Assembly: GCF_034119865.1 (NCBI RefSeq)
Contig: NZ_CP139421.1
Span: 806,001-870,000, forward strand
DNA length: 64,000 nucleotides
Direction: 5' to 3'
From: Algoriphagus sp. NG3
GTDB taxonomy: Bacteria > Bacteroidota > Bacteroidia > Cytophagales > Cyclobacteriaceae
A model generated the notes under the pieces. That model was not told the DNA's origin. It was given only the letters and a program-made list of their open reading frames with translations, and did no database searches. Numbering within the stretch: position 1 is the first letter of the stretch; every line of letters starts with the position of its first letter. Made by a program: the position numbers and the translations under genes. Shown here piece by piece: positions 26,540 through 35,729 of the stretch.

Positions 26540-28699
26540 ATGAGAGAAAGAGTTTTAGTCTGTCTGAGCATCCTGATGCTATGGACCAGTTTGGTGTGGG
26601 CTCAGGAAAAGAAGCCTGTCCAACTGAGTGATTTATCGAAAATTGTAACCGTGTCTGATCCTGAGATTATTCCGGATGGGAAGCACGTGCTTTTTGTGAA
26701 AAGCTTCATTGATTCCACAAAAGAAGATGGTTTTTCATATAAAAGCCAGTTGATAATGATGGACATTCAGAATCCGCAGGAATTCAAAATCCTCAACAGT
26801 CCGGCTACGAATCTGTCCAATTATGCAGTTTCCCCAGATGGTAAGAATTTGGCATTTTCACGGGAATGGGAAGGTAAACCGCAGATTTGGATTTTGCCTT
26901 TAGATGGAGGAGAAGCCCAGGTGCTCACTTCAGAGAAAAATGGTGCTTCTGGGCCGGTTTGGTCTCCAGACGGCAAGAAAATACTCTATTCTATAGCTGT
27001 ACCGTTGTGGGCTATAGAAGGTGATCCTTCCTGGCCAAATCCCCGACCTGGACGTGAATATGGGGACGAACCCAACTATCCTGCAATCAAAGAAGGATTA
27101 GTGAAAGATGAGTCCAAGCCAAATATGGATGGAGATGTAAACGAGTTAAGGGCATGGCTGGCTAAAAACGCATCAAAAAATGACCCGAGGGTGATCGATC
27201 GATTGAATTTTCTTGGGGAGCGGGGGCTGTCTACTGATATTGATTTCAGGCACTTGGTTGTCATTGATTTGAATACTAAAAAATCCGAGAGTCTGACATC
27301 CGGTTATCGGAGTTTTGGATCGGCTGCATGGTCTCCAGATGGCAGCTATATTTTGGCCAGCAGTGTAGAAGGCAATGGGCATCCAGATGATATTGAAGAT
27401 TCTAATATTTATAAAATCAACCTTTCTGATAAGTCCGTATCAGTCTTTTTGCAGCAGGAAAATTACCGCCTAGGTGGGCCTACTTTTTCCCCCGATGGCA
27501 AATTTGTCCTAGTGTCAGGACAGGATACCGAAGATAGGGTATTCAATCAAAGTCTGATAGGTACAGTTAAGGCTGATGGATCAGGTCTTAAATGGTTCAC
27601 TGAGGAACTGGACAGAAGAGTAGGCGGGGCAAAATGGTCAGATGATAGTAAGTCAATCTTTTTCTCCGGCCCTAATGAAGGTGGGATCACACTTTATCAG
27701 GCAGATGTCTCCAATGGTGAAATCTCCAAAATTATTACCGGGCCAGTTGGTATAAATAGCTTTGATGTGCATGGGGATCAGCTCGTCTATGCAAAGACAG
27801 AAGTGGCTAATCCGAGTGAAATGTATGTAGCATCCCTTGATGGGAAAAATGAAAAGGTGCTTACCGACTACAACAGTACTTGGCTGGCAGATAGGTGGGT
27901 ATCAGTGCCTTCAGCCCATCATTTCGAGCAAGATGGATTTGGGGTCGATTATTGGGTGATGCCTCCTTTTGGATTAAAAGATGGTGCTAAGCACCCCACA
28001 GTGCTGGAAATGCATGGTGGGCCTACTGCTATGTGGGGGCCTGGGGAATCAAGTATGTGGCACGAGTTTCAAGTGTTGGCTGGCAGAGGCTATGGAGTGG
28101 TATATGCCAATCCAAGAGGCAGTGGAGGATATGGTAAAACTTTCCAAAAAGGGAACTATCAAGACTGGGGGGATGGACCGGCAAAGGATGTCTTGACAGC
28201 ACTGGACAAGGCTGCTGCCGAATACAAATGGATTGATGAAGAGCAGTTGGTGTTGACTGGGGGCTCTTATGCGGGGTATCTTACGGCATGGATTGTCGGT
28301 CATGATCATCGCTTCAAAGCCGCACTGGCACAGAGGGGAGTTTACGACCTGACCTTTTTTATGGGAGAGGGGAATGCCTGGAGATTGGTGCCTTATTATT
28401 TCGGATACCCGTGGGAGGATGGGATAAAAGAGCTTATGGATTATAATAGTCCTCAAAGCTATGTGCAAAATATCCAAACACCGCTGATGATTTTTCATGG
28501 GGATAATGATCTCCGCACAGGGGTGAGACAGTCTGAGTTGCTTTATAAGAGTCTTAAAATAATGGGCAAACCGGTAGAATATATCCGCTATCCTAATGAG
28601 GGACATGAACTCTCCCGTTCGGGGGCGGTACATAGAAGATTGGATAGGATCGGCCGTATAGTTGAGTTTTTTGAGCGATACGTGACTCATCCAAATTGA
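26540..28699 (+). CDS. S9-family (prolyl oligopeptidase/DPP-type) peptidase, secreted
   Basis: This 719-residue protein has a signal peptide ending VWAQ. An N-terminal WD40-like beta-propeller (about 30-440) contains repeated SPDGK motifs, and an alpha/beta-hydrolase domain follows (about 460-715). The catalytic triad is Ser576 in GGSYAGY, Asp657 in HGDNDLR and His689 in NEGHELS. The family removes dipeptides or acyl-amino acids from peptides, and this one should act in the periplasm. It is divergent from the DISM regulator and ends in a strong terminator, so it is a single-gene unit. Confidence 0.95.
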   Translation: MRERVLVCLSILMLWTSLVWAQEKKPVQLSDLSKIVTVSDPEIIPDGKHVLFVKSFIDSTKEDGFSYKSQLIMMDIQNPQEFKILNSPATNLSNYAVSPDGKNLAFSREWEGKPQIWILPLDGGEAQVLTSEKNGASGPVWSPDGKKILYSIAVPLWAIEGDPSWPNPRPGREYGDEPNYPAIKEGLVKDESKPNMDGDVNELRAWLAKNASKNDPRVIDRLNFLGERGLSTDIDFRHLVVIDLNTKKSESLTSGYRSFGSAAWSPDGSYILASSVEGNGHPDDIEDSNIYKINLSDKSVSVFLQQENYRLGGPTFSPDGKFVLVSGQDTEDRVFNQSLIGTVKADGSGLKWFTEELDRRVGGAKWSDDSKSIFFSGPNEGGITLYQADVSNGEISKIITGPVGINSFDVHGDQLVYAKTEVANPSEMYVASLDGKNEKVLTDYNSTWLADRWVSVPSAHHFEQDGFGVDYWVMPPFGLKDGAKHPTVLEMHGGPTAMWGPGESSMWHEFQVLAGRGYGVVYANPRGSGGYGKTFQKGNYQDWGDGPAKDVLTALDKAAAEYKWIDEEQLVLTGGSYAGYLTAWIVGHDHRFKAALAQRGVYDLTFFMGEGNAWRLVPYYFGYPWEDGIKELMDYNSPQSYVQNIQTPLMIFHGDNDLRTGVRQSELLYKSLKIMGKPVEYIRYPNEGHELSRSGAVHRRLDRIGRIVEFFERYVTHPN

Positions 28700-28708
28700 T
28701 ACAGAAAT

Positions 28709-28745
28709 TACCCCCCTCTGGTGTGAATTAGAGGGGGGTACTATT
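28709..28745. terminator. Intrinsic terminator between convergent genes
   Basis: TACCCCCCTCT (28709-28719) and AGAGGGGGGTA (28730-28740) form a perfect, GC-rich 11-bp stem with a 10-base loop, followed by CTATTTACTT. It lies 10 bases after the S9 peptidase stop and 45 bases from the end of the convergent DUF1801 gene, so it may serve both. Confidence 0.85.
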
Positions 28746-28784
28746 TACTTCATATAGCTCTTCATGCGGATACGAAACTATTGC

Positions 28785-29177
28785 TCACTTTAATCGATCA
28801 AGACTACCTATTTTCTTGATTAAGTTTTTATAATCCCATTGGATAGTTTTTGCTTTGTCCAGCCAGCGCTTTAGTTTCGCTTCATCTACCTGATTTACTT
28901 CAGTATAGAAAATGGAGGCATCTTTGAATTTCCGACCTTTGACGTTTAAGTCTTCTTCTTCAAAATCAGCTCCGCTCCAAAACATCAGTCGGATACCGGG
29001 TTTTTGTTTGCTATAACCCACAATAGGATTTCCTTCCAAAAACCATACGGGGTGGCTGTGCCAGATCTTACTTTCTGCATCGGTCAGAAATTTGTCTATT
29101 GCTACCGCAAGCAGGTTGCAGATCTCTTGGTCTAGTAGAGTCTGACGCTGGTTATAGTCATTGATTTCTACATTCAT
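28785..29177 (-). CDS. DUF1801-family protein
   Basis: This 130-residue soluble protein has the DUF1801/YdhG-like pattern, with SKIWHSHPVWFLEGNPIVGYS followed by IRLMFWSGADF. The C-terminus (ASIFYTEVNQVDEAKLKRWLDKA) also fits this small family. The fold resembles SCP/YdhG proteins of unknown biochemical role, and there is no signal peptide. It starts with ATG at 29177 and ends 45 bases from a shared terminator. The neighbour upstream on the same strand is a glycerophosphodiesterase, 45 bases away, which gives no clear functional link. Confidence 0.85.
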   Translation of the reverse strand: MNVEINDYNQRQTLLDQEICNLLAVAIDKFLTDAESKIWHSHPVWFLEGNPIVGYSKQKPGIRLMFWSGADFEEEDLNVKGRKFKDASIFYTEVNQVDEAKLKRWLDKAKTIQWDYKNLIKKIGSLDRLK

Positions 29178-29222
29178 TTAACATCTTGCTGGATTCTCAA
29201 GTCAAAATATAGAAACAGTTGA

Positions 29223-30005
29223 CTATTTCCTAGCCTCAATTAATCTAAACAATAACTCTGGCTCGTCTGTAGTAATGAAGTCAGGTTCCTGATCCAGAAA
29301 CCATAGTAAGTCCTCTTCTTTATTTACTGTCCATGCATTTACTGTAAGCCCTAAATCTTTGGCTTCCTGTATCCATTGAGGGTTGTTTTTCAGCAAATTG
29401 ATATTGTAGTCAAAACCGAAAAAACCGGCTTCTTTCAGTTCTGCCGGTGTTTTGTCTCCTGTAAGATAAGCTACATTGGCCATGGGATCCATTTCAATGG
29501 CTTTTAGCCCCCCTTCGTAGCTGAAAGTGATGTAGTCCACCCACTTCTCAGCTTTCATTTTCTTCACAGCCAGTACGGATTTCTCTGCGACTTCTTGGCT
29601 ACGTTCCACAGATATTTTGGAAGGCTTGATTTCAAAAATCAACTTGGTTCCTTTTTGCTTTTTTCCTGCTTTGAGGTATTCTTCTACCGTAGGGAGATTT
29701 TCTCCATTTGCATGTTTCTTGGTCAGGAGCTCCTTATAGGTGGAGGTTTCGATTTCCATTCCTTCGAAGTCCGCATCATGATTGACTACCAAAACCCCAT
29801 CTGAAGTCATCCACACATCAAATTCGGAACCTTCGCAACCCAGTGCTACTGCCTGCTTCAATGAAGCAAGAGAGTTTTGGGGGAGTCCATTTGCTTTCCA
29901 TGCTCCACGGTGGGCGATGACTTTGTTTTTGTGAAAGGACTTTTGGGCAAAGGGAGCTGAACTGGCTAGTAAAATTGTAAGCAAGGTGAAAAGAGCGAAT
30001 CTCAT
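29223..30005 (-). CDS. Glycerophosphodiester phosphodiesterase, secreted
   Basis: This 260-residue GDPD-family enzyme has a signal peptide (LLASSAPFAQ). It hydrolyses deacylated phospholipids to sn-glycerol 3-phosphate and an alcohol, probably in the periplasm. The TIM-barrel active site is intact: His32-Arg33 in AHRGAW, Glu61 and Asp63 in SEFDVWMTSDG, and His76 in VVNHD. The C-terminal strand VNAWTVNKEEDL and the closing DFITTDEPELL are typical. The region before its start contains the large repeat array, and I saw no clear promoter there. Confidence 0.94.
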   Translation of the reverse strand: MRFALFTLLTILLASSAPFAQKSFHKNKVIAHRGAWKANGLPQNSLASLKQAVALGCEGSEFDVWMTSDGVLVVNHDADFEGMEIETSTYKELLTKKHANGENLPTVEEYLKAGKKQKGTKLIFEIKPSKISVERSQEVAEKSVLAVKKMKAEKWVDYITFSYEGGLKAIEMDPMANVAYLTGDKTPAELKEAGFFGFDYNINLLKNNPQWIQEAKDLGLTVNAWTVNKEEDLLWFLDQEPDFITTDEPELLFRLIEARK

Positions 30006-30102
30006 AGATGTGAGTTTTAGTGATCCTTCAAAAGTAAAAAATGGAAGCTAATGAACTATCCCGTTTGAAATAATTCATGAAAACTTAACGATGGCTTGTT
30101 TA

Positions 30103-30147
30103 AACCACGGAGCGCGCGGAGAGGTTCGCAGAGGGCGCAGGTTTGTT
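30103..30147. repeat. Dispersed repeat, 'aaccacgg...gcgcgcggag...cgcag' type, copy 2
   Basis: This is a second member of the dispersed family at 17689 and 41883. It has accacggag and gcggagagg words, then a cgcagagggcgcag word and a gcaggtttgtt end. It lies between the GDPD gene and the large repeat array. Confidence 0.55.
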
Positions 30148-30340
30148 AGCGTGTAGAGTATGGTGTCGATTGGCTTAGTAATATATATGTCCTAGGGGAA
30201 GATCTGGTCGGTAGAAGATGGTGTAATCGAAGATCTGTATCGTTCCGTAGGAACGAATGGTCATGTCTTTACCAGTCGTTTCGACGGAACGAATGCGATT
30301 GAGCTAGTGTAAGCTTTCTTCCAGAGACAGGTCAGTTTGA

Positions 30341-31433
30341 GTTCGACACCCTTCGGGGTCGTGGGAATCTTCGCTATTGAGATCCACGGGTTCCACCCGT
30401 GGTTATTGAGAGGTTTGACCACTTCGTGGTCATTACTTGTTTAAAGCTTGGTTTCATCTGTTTATAATTGATATTTTATGGTCAGATGGAATCTCGCAGG
30501 GTTTATAATCATTCCTTTGTATGTCACCCTTCGTCATGCCTGTCTGTATTCTCAGGCATACTCGATTGTAAATACTTATAAAATGGGTGATCCTGAAGGG
30601 ATCCAACCATAAATAGCCATGGGTGCAACCCATGGTTTAAATGATCGATCAATTGATAGTTCGACACCCTTCGGGGTCGTGGGAATCTTCGCTATTGAGA
30701 TCCACGGGTTCCACTTTGTGGCCATTACTTGTTTAAAGCTTGGTTTCATCTGTTTATAATTGATGTTTTATGGTCAGATGGAATCTCGCAGGGTTTATAA
30801 TCATTCCTTTGTGTGTCGCTTGCGTCATGCCTGTCTGCGGAAGGCAGGCTCGATTTCATGCGGTTATAATTTGTCTTTTAAAGGGCAGGTTGCCTGTTCC
30901 GTCTGCCGCGGCAGATAGGGAGAATCTAAGCCTACATTATAATCATCACTCTGTGTATGTCGTCCTTCGTCATACCTGTCTGTATTCTCAGGAAGACTCT
31001 ACTTCAAATAATTAAAAATGGGTGATCCTGAAGGGATCAAACCGTAAATAGCCATGGGTGCAACCCATGGTTTAAATGATCGATCATTGATAGTTCGACA
31101 CCCTTCGGGGTCGTGGGAATCTTCGCTATTGAGATCCACGGGTTCCACCCGTGGTTGTTGATAGGTTTGACCACTTCGTGGTCATTACTTGTTTAAAGCT
31201 TGGTTTCATCTGTTTATAATTGATATTTTATGGTCAGATGGAATCTCGCAGGGTTTATAATCATTCCTTTGTGTGTCGTCCTTCGTCATACCTGTCTGTA
31301 TTCTCAGGAAGACTCTACTTCAAATAATTAAAAATGGGTGATCCTGAAGGGATCAAACCGTAAATAGCCATGGGTGCAACCCATGGTTTAAATGATCGGC
31401 CAATCGATAGTACGACCCCGAAGGGTGTCGAAC
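30341..31433. repeat. Three tandem ~320-bp hairpin-rich repeats bracketed by an inverted 22-bp end
   Basis: Copies start at 30341, 30659 and 31093, each with GTTCGACACCCTTCGGGGTC. The periods are 318 and 434; the middle copy carries an extra inner duplication of about 115 bases and a small deletion that fuses two hairpins. The array closes with the reverse complement of its first 22 bases at 31412-31433. Each unit holds short stems with 3-5 base loops: CCACGGG/CCCGTGG, GACCAC/GTGGTC, CCATGGGT/ACCCATGG and GATCC/GGATC. Another stem (CGTTCC-GTA-GGAACG, 30241-30255) precedes the array. No open frame of note is present. REP/BIME-like structure is my inference. Confidence 0.85.
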
Positions 31434-31466
31434 ATTGTAGCAATTCAAGGGTATTGTATTTAAACT

Positions 31467-31502
31467 AAAACACCTTGGGATCTTAGAATCCCAAGGTGTT
31501 TT
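31467..31502 (-). terminator. Strong terminator of the oxidoreductase operon
   Basis: AAAACACCTTGGGAT (31467-31481) pairs perfectly with ATCCCAAGGTGTTTT (31488-31502), leaving a 6-base loop. On the minus strand the stem ends in TTTTAG, and it begins 25 bases after the stop of the last gene of the cluster. The flanking A and T runs mean it could work in both directions. Confidence 0.88.
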
Positions 31503-31526
31503 ACCCTTATATCTATTCTAAAAAAC

Positions 31527-34187
31527 TTACTTCTGCTGCTCCAGGTAAGTAATCAAGGATGCAAGCTCCTCAAAGGAAAGTGAATTTACCAGGCCAGGAG
31601 GCATCATGGAAGTCTCCATTACCTTACGGGTTTTGATGGTGCTCTTATCCAGCTTGGTAGCTGTGCCGGTGATGTCCTGAAGCACCACTTCGTCGGCTGT
31701 CTCTGCTGTCACAAAACCCATATATGACTTGTCGTCTTTGGTGTCGATCAGCACTGAGGCAAAACCTTGTGATATGGAAGCATTTGGTTTCAGTATTGAT
31801 TCAGTGATCTGGGAACGGTTCATGATTGAGCCGATTTGCCCCATGAACGGACCTTTCAGTGGCTGTCCTTTTTCTACACTGTGACAGGCTATACAACCTT
31901 GGCTGTTGAAAAGTGTTTTTCCCTTCACTGGATCGCCCTTGAGATTCTGTACGGCAATCATCACATCCTCAATAGAGGATTCGCCCACCTGTCCTTTTTT
32001 GTTTTTTATTTTCTCCAGATCTACTTCTGTTTCCTGGATGACCAAGTTGCTTTCAGCTTCACCGAATTCCGCTATATCCATGCGGTTCCGCTCATTGAGA
32101 TCAGTGAAAAATTGCCTCTTAGTAGCCTCAAAATTAGTACGTTCTCCTATTAGGAAGTCCTTGATTTGGTCAGAGGATTCCCAGGTGATGGCTTTGTAAT
32201 AGGGACCATGGGTGTCTGGTCGGGTGCCCCACCACCAAGAACCGTCGTAAGGAGCTTCTTTTTTATACAATCGGGAAAGTGTCCCTAAGATCTCCATCTT
32301 CAGTTCTACATCATCTGTGTCCCGGTAGGCTTTGATCAAGCCATCCACCGCTTTTGGATCATGCATATAGCGAAGCGCCCACAGTGCAAGCGTGGAATTA
32401 TCAGAGCCTAAGGCATCTACTGCAGCATCCACGGCATTTAGAGCTACCAGGGATTTTACAGCTACATGTGGAAGAACTATGGCAGAATTGGGAGTCGCAT
32501 GTGGTCCTTCAGTCCCTTTCTCAGGTTGCTTAAATGAATCAGGGACTTTTACTTTCAGCAATTCTTCAGCTGCTTCAGGGTTGCCGATTCTTCCCAATGC
32601 CACAATGGCCGCAGACTTTACGCGATCATTGGGATCAGTGACTCCTGCTACAAATGGGTCAAGAGGAACTCCCTGAATACAGGTTTTTCGGTCAGCAAGC
32701 GCACGTAGGGCAAACTCCCGCACTTTCTCTTCTTCGGCCAATTTGACCAGTTCGTTGCTTCCACTTGAGCAAGTCGCCTGTGCGTAGGTGTAAATACCCG
32801 CAACTCTGGCTGCAAGAGGCAATGACTTGTCCTTGGCTACAGAAAGGGCGGCATTTCCGGCTTCATCTGGGAATCGGGTCAGCAATTCCTGCTGGGCATG
32901 GAAGCGGGACACCGAATTGTTTGCTTTTAGTAGCTCGGTTAGTACTTCAAGAGAAGCAGAAGATAGCTCAGGAATGGCTTGGTAAGTCCAGTCTTTTGGT
33001 ACTACGCAAACCACATAGCCTTTTTCTTCACTACCATAATATCCTGCTCCATCCCAGGCGGCAAGGAACATTCTGCCTGAAGCATCCACGTCTATATCTG
33101 TAATCTGTGCAAGCTTGATAAACTCTTCGTCCTGTTGGGTGAAACTGGGCCCATCCATAGCCACACGATGGATATACAAGTGGCTTCTTCCCCAATCAGC
33201 CATCATCGGCACATGGTTGTACCTTGCAGGCCAACGATCATCATCCATGAAATAACTGCCTGTACCGGAGCCTCCGCCCAGATCGACCAATGCGGGAATA
33301 GTCTCTTCCGTGAAGTTTTTGAAAAGGCTTGGATAGCCGTACTCACCGGACTGGGTATAGTGGATAAAGCGGATATTCCATCCCCCTCCGTCATTGGTAT
33401 TGCCACGGGTGTAGATATTCATAAATGGATCAATGGCTACATCGTAGATATTTCTGGTGCCATGGATGTATTCTTCCATCTCGGTGCCGTCTGGCCGCAC
33501 CCGGACTATACCTCCGCCGAGCATGGTCAGTTGGGTACCGTCACGGTCGGTGGCATTATGAAAACCAAAATCCCCAACAGCAATATAAATCCAGCCATCT
33601 ATGCCCATTCTGATCCCATTGGTAGAGTGATCGGTGCCACGTGAGCGGATGGATTCTGTGGAGGAGATTCCTTTGATGAGAATTTTTGAGGGGCCGTCAG
33701 CCACCCCGTCATTGTCCTTGTCTTCAAAAACGACCAGATTCATCCCTTCAGCTTCTCCTGTTTCTTCGGAGAATTGGGTATGAAGCACAAATACCTGATC
33801 CCTTACAGCCATGATGCCTCTGGGATTATCCACCTTGACAAATTCCGTGTGGGAGTCCAGTTCGCCATCATTGTTGCTATCGACCAAGCGGACAATGGCA
33901 CCTTTTCCAGCTTCTTTGCCTAGGGAACCCATCATATCTATCCCAACAAATACATGACCGTAAGGAGAGACAGCCAAGGCAGCAGGACTAGGCACTATGT
34001 CCGGGCCGGCAAAATTAGTCATGATCAACTCCGTACTGTCAGCACCGTGTTTTGCAGTGTCTAAAGGGAATTGGGGGTAAAAACCGCTGAGTTCTTCTAA
34101 ATCAGCTTTTCTATTGTCGGGTGATGAGCAAGCAAATGCCGAAATAGAAATAGCTGCGGCAAGTACAGGAAATGAAATTTTAGACAT
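31527..34187 (-). CDS. Periplasmic sorbosone-dehydrogenase-like propeller/HEAT protein with C-terminal cytochrome c domain
   Basis: This 886-residue lipoprotein (SISAFACSSPD) begins with a beta-propeller of the glucose/sorbosone dehydrogenase type (about 60-390), with many Asp-Gly-Asn turns such as DSNNDGELD and DKDNDGVAD. A HEAT-repeat region (about 410-640) follows. The C-terminal cytochrome c domain binds heme through CIACH at 765-769, with a likely Met ligand in SMMPPG near 861. This matches the PVC-type heme-binding proteins common in Planctomycetes and Bacteroidota. It probably oxidises an unknown sugar or alcohol in the periplasm and passes electrons to heme. It is last in a four-gene co-directional cluster. 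Confidence 0.88.
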   Translation of the reverse strand: MSKISFPVLAAAISISAFACSSPDNRKADLEELSGFYPQFPLDTAKHGADSTELIMTNFAGPDIVPSPAALAVSPYGHVFVGIDMMGSLGKEAGKGAIVRLVDSNNDGELDSHTEFVKVDNPRGIMAVRDQVFVLHTQFSEETGEAEGMNLVVFEDKDNDGVADGPSKILIKGISSTESIRSRGTDHSTNGIRMGIDGWIYIAVGDFGFHNATDRDGTQLTMLGGGIVRVRPDGTEMEEYIHGTRNIYDVAIDPFMNIYTRGNTNDGGGWNIRFIHYTQSGEYGYPSLFKNFTEETIPALVDLGGGSGTGSYFMDDDRWPARYNHVPMMADWGRSHLYIHRVAMDGPSFTQQDEEFIKLAQITDIDVDASGRMFLAAWDGAGYYGSEEKGYVVCVVPKDWTYQAIPELSSASLEVLTELLKANNSVSRFHAQQELLTRFPDEAGNAALSVAKDKSLPLAARVAGIYTYAQATCSSGSNELVKLAEEEKVREFALRALADRKTCIQGVPLDPFVAGVTDPNDRVKSAAIVALGRIGNPEAAEELLKVKVPDSFKQPEKGTEGPHATPNSAIVLPHVAVKSLVALNAVDAAVDALGSDNSTLALWALRYMHDPKAVDGLIKAYRDTDDVELKMEILGTLSRLYKKEAPYDGSWWWGTRPDTHGPYYKAITWESSDQIKDFLIGERTNFEATKRQFFTDLNERNRMDIAEFGEAESNLVIQETEVDLEKIKNKKGQVGESSIEDVMIAVQNLKGDPVKGKTLFNSQGCIACHSVEKGQPLKGPFMGQIGSIMNRSQITESILKPNASISQGFASVLIDTKDDKSYMGFVTAETADEVVLQDITGTATKLDKSTIKTRKVMETSMMPPGLVNSLSFEELASLITYLEQQK

Positions 34188-34321
34188 GCTAAAAGTAAAA
34201 TTTGAGAATTATTATTTGAGGATTGCTGCTTTAGGTTCCAAATATATCAGGTTTGCCGATAGATAGGCTGCTATTATCAACAGAAGCTCAGTTCCTGTGA
34301 ATTATGGCATATTTTTATTGC

Positions 34322-35554
34322 TTAGCGGTTAAAGGGATATTCATTTACCCAATTGAATCCACGATTCATTAGAAGATAATCCATTTTCTTTTTCCGTGTT
34401 GCACTAATATCTATATGCCGGTTTTTCATTTCTACTTGGAGTTGGTATATATTTTCAGCAGCTTCCTTTATAATCAGTTTAAAGGGTGTTTCCTGTTTGA
34501 GAGCACTTACAAAATATAATTCACCTCCGTCTTTGACTTCTTGGATAAGGTACCTGTGCTTATTCTCACCTGAAGTTTCTACTTGCAATCCTTGATTGTC
34601 TATAACTACCCTTGACCAGTAAATTCCAACACTATCCGGCAAATTGTTTTGGGTAAAAGTATAAACTCCGTCCCATTCATTGGTATTTCTTTCTTTGGAC
34701 CACATCCATAGATTACTGCTCAACATGGTGAAAGGGATGAAAAAGGCATAATAAATTTTAGCGGTCATCCAAAATCTCCTTTGGCGTTTCGTCTTCCAAA
34801 TTCTGCCAGTTGTGGTAAGGATAGCATGTTTCTGAAAAAGAAAGAAATCCAATAGAACCTTAATCGAAGGCAAAAGGATCAAAATCGAAAAAAGCATCAG
34901 ATGGGAAGAAAGGATCTTGACGGGGACATCAAAGGAAAAATTCACCATGACGATGTTAATAGTAACAGCTACGGAAACCAAAGCCCCCAGAACGGCTGTC
35001 CTACGGAAAAGCAATAAAATGCCGGCAATCATTTCTGAAAGCCCCATAAATATTTTATAAGTATCAGAATAACCTAAAAACCTCCAAGCCAGGCCCATTG
35101 GTGATGACTCTCCGTAGGTGTGTTCCAGCATTCCGATCCCCGGACTTGGAAATTGACCCAATTTGTTAATGCCATAAGAAATCAAAAGTAATCCTACATA
35201 ATAACGTGCAAAGATCATTGCCCAATCATATACTTTACCTATCCAAGGTTTTTTTCGAAGAAAAATCACTGCAAAGACTGCGAGGGTAAATGATAGAATC
35301 AAAATGCTTAGTAGCTCTACATATCCAAAAGTAGTATCCCCGCTACCGTTAAACTCTGGTCTGAATAAATCAGGAATACCGAAAATCAGCCTGCCTATAA
35401 GTGTTGTAAATCTATCTATCAGTGCTTGGATATACTTCAGGACAAAAAAATTAAGATATGGTATGTACCCAAGGACAGAGGGAAAACCGAAAATCACTAC
35501 ATAAAGAGAAACCCATATTTTTAGAAATAGTTTAGGATTTAAAGTTGAATTCAT
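34322..35554 (-). CDS. DoxX-family membrane protein with periplasmic C-terminal domain
   Basis: This 410-residue protein has six to seven membrane helices in its first 280 residues, with the DoxX-like core at about 110-235 (ARYYVGLLLISYGINKLGQF, then FMGLSEMIAGILLLF). A soluble C-terminal domain of about 130 residues follows. DoxX relatives include the small subunit of thiosulfate:quinone oxidoreductase and quinone-linked membrane components. The reaction here is unknown, but its place between two redox proteins suggests a membrane electron-transfer partner. It is third of four genes on the minus strand, 134 bases before the cytochrome c gene. Confidence 0.85.
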   Translation of the reverse strand: MNSTLNPKLFLKIWVSLYVVIFGFPSVLGYIPYLNFFVLKYIQALIDRFTTLIGRLIFGIPDLFRPEFNGSGDTTFGYVELLSILILSFTLAVFAVIFLRKKPWIGKVYDWAMIFARYYVGLLLISYGINKLGQFPSPGIGMLEHTYGESSPMGLAWRFLGYSDTYKIFMGLSEMIAGILLLFRRTAVLGALVSVAVTINIVMVNFSFDVPVKILSSHLMLFSILILLPSIKVLLDFFLFQKHAILTTTGRIWKTKRQRRFWMTAKIYYAFFIPFTMLSSNLWMWSKERNTNEWDGVYTFTQNNLPDSVGIYWSRVVIDNQGLQVETSGENKHRYLIQEVKDGGELYFVSALKQETPFKLIIKEAAENIYQLQVEMKNRHIDISATRKKKMDYLLMNRGFNWVNEYPFNR

Positions 35555-35729
35555 GGCAGCTAGACTAGATAGGACGTTTATAAATGAAAAAAGGTATAGG
35601 GTTTTACAGGTATCAATAAGGTAAGATTCTAGGATTCGAAAAGAACTAAGTAGGGGGAATTCTCCTCTTACTTCCCGTAAATCACCGCCAATATGTCTAC
35701 TGGAATCTTTGCGAATAATCCCATAGGAT

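Noticed and set aside
30770..31015. Open frame of 81 codons on the plus strand in the repeat array
   Set aside because: It runs through repeat and palindromic words that recur in the other units, has no family match and no conserved composition, so it is not a gene.
30006..31526. CRISPR array
   Set aside because: The repeats are hundreds of bases long and directly adjacent, without short constant repeats and unique spacers, and no cas genes are near.
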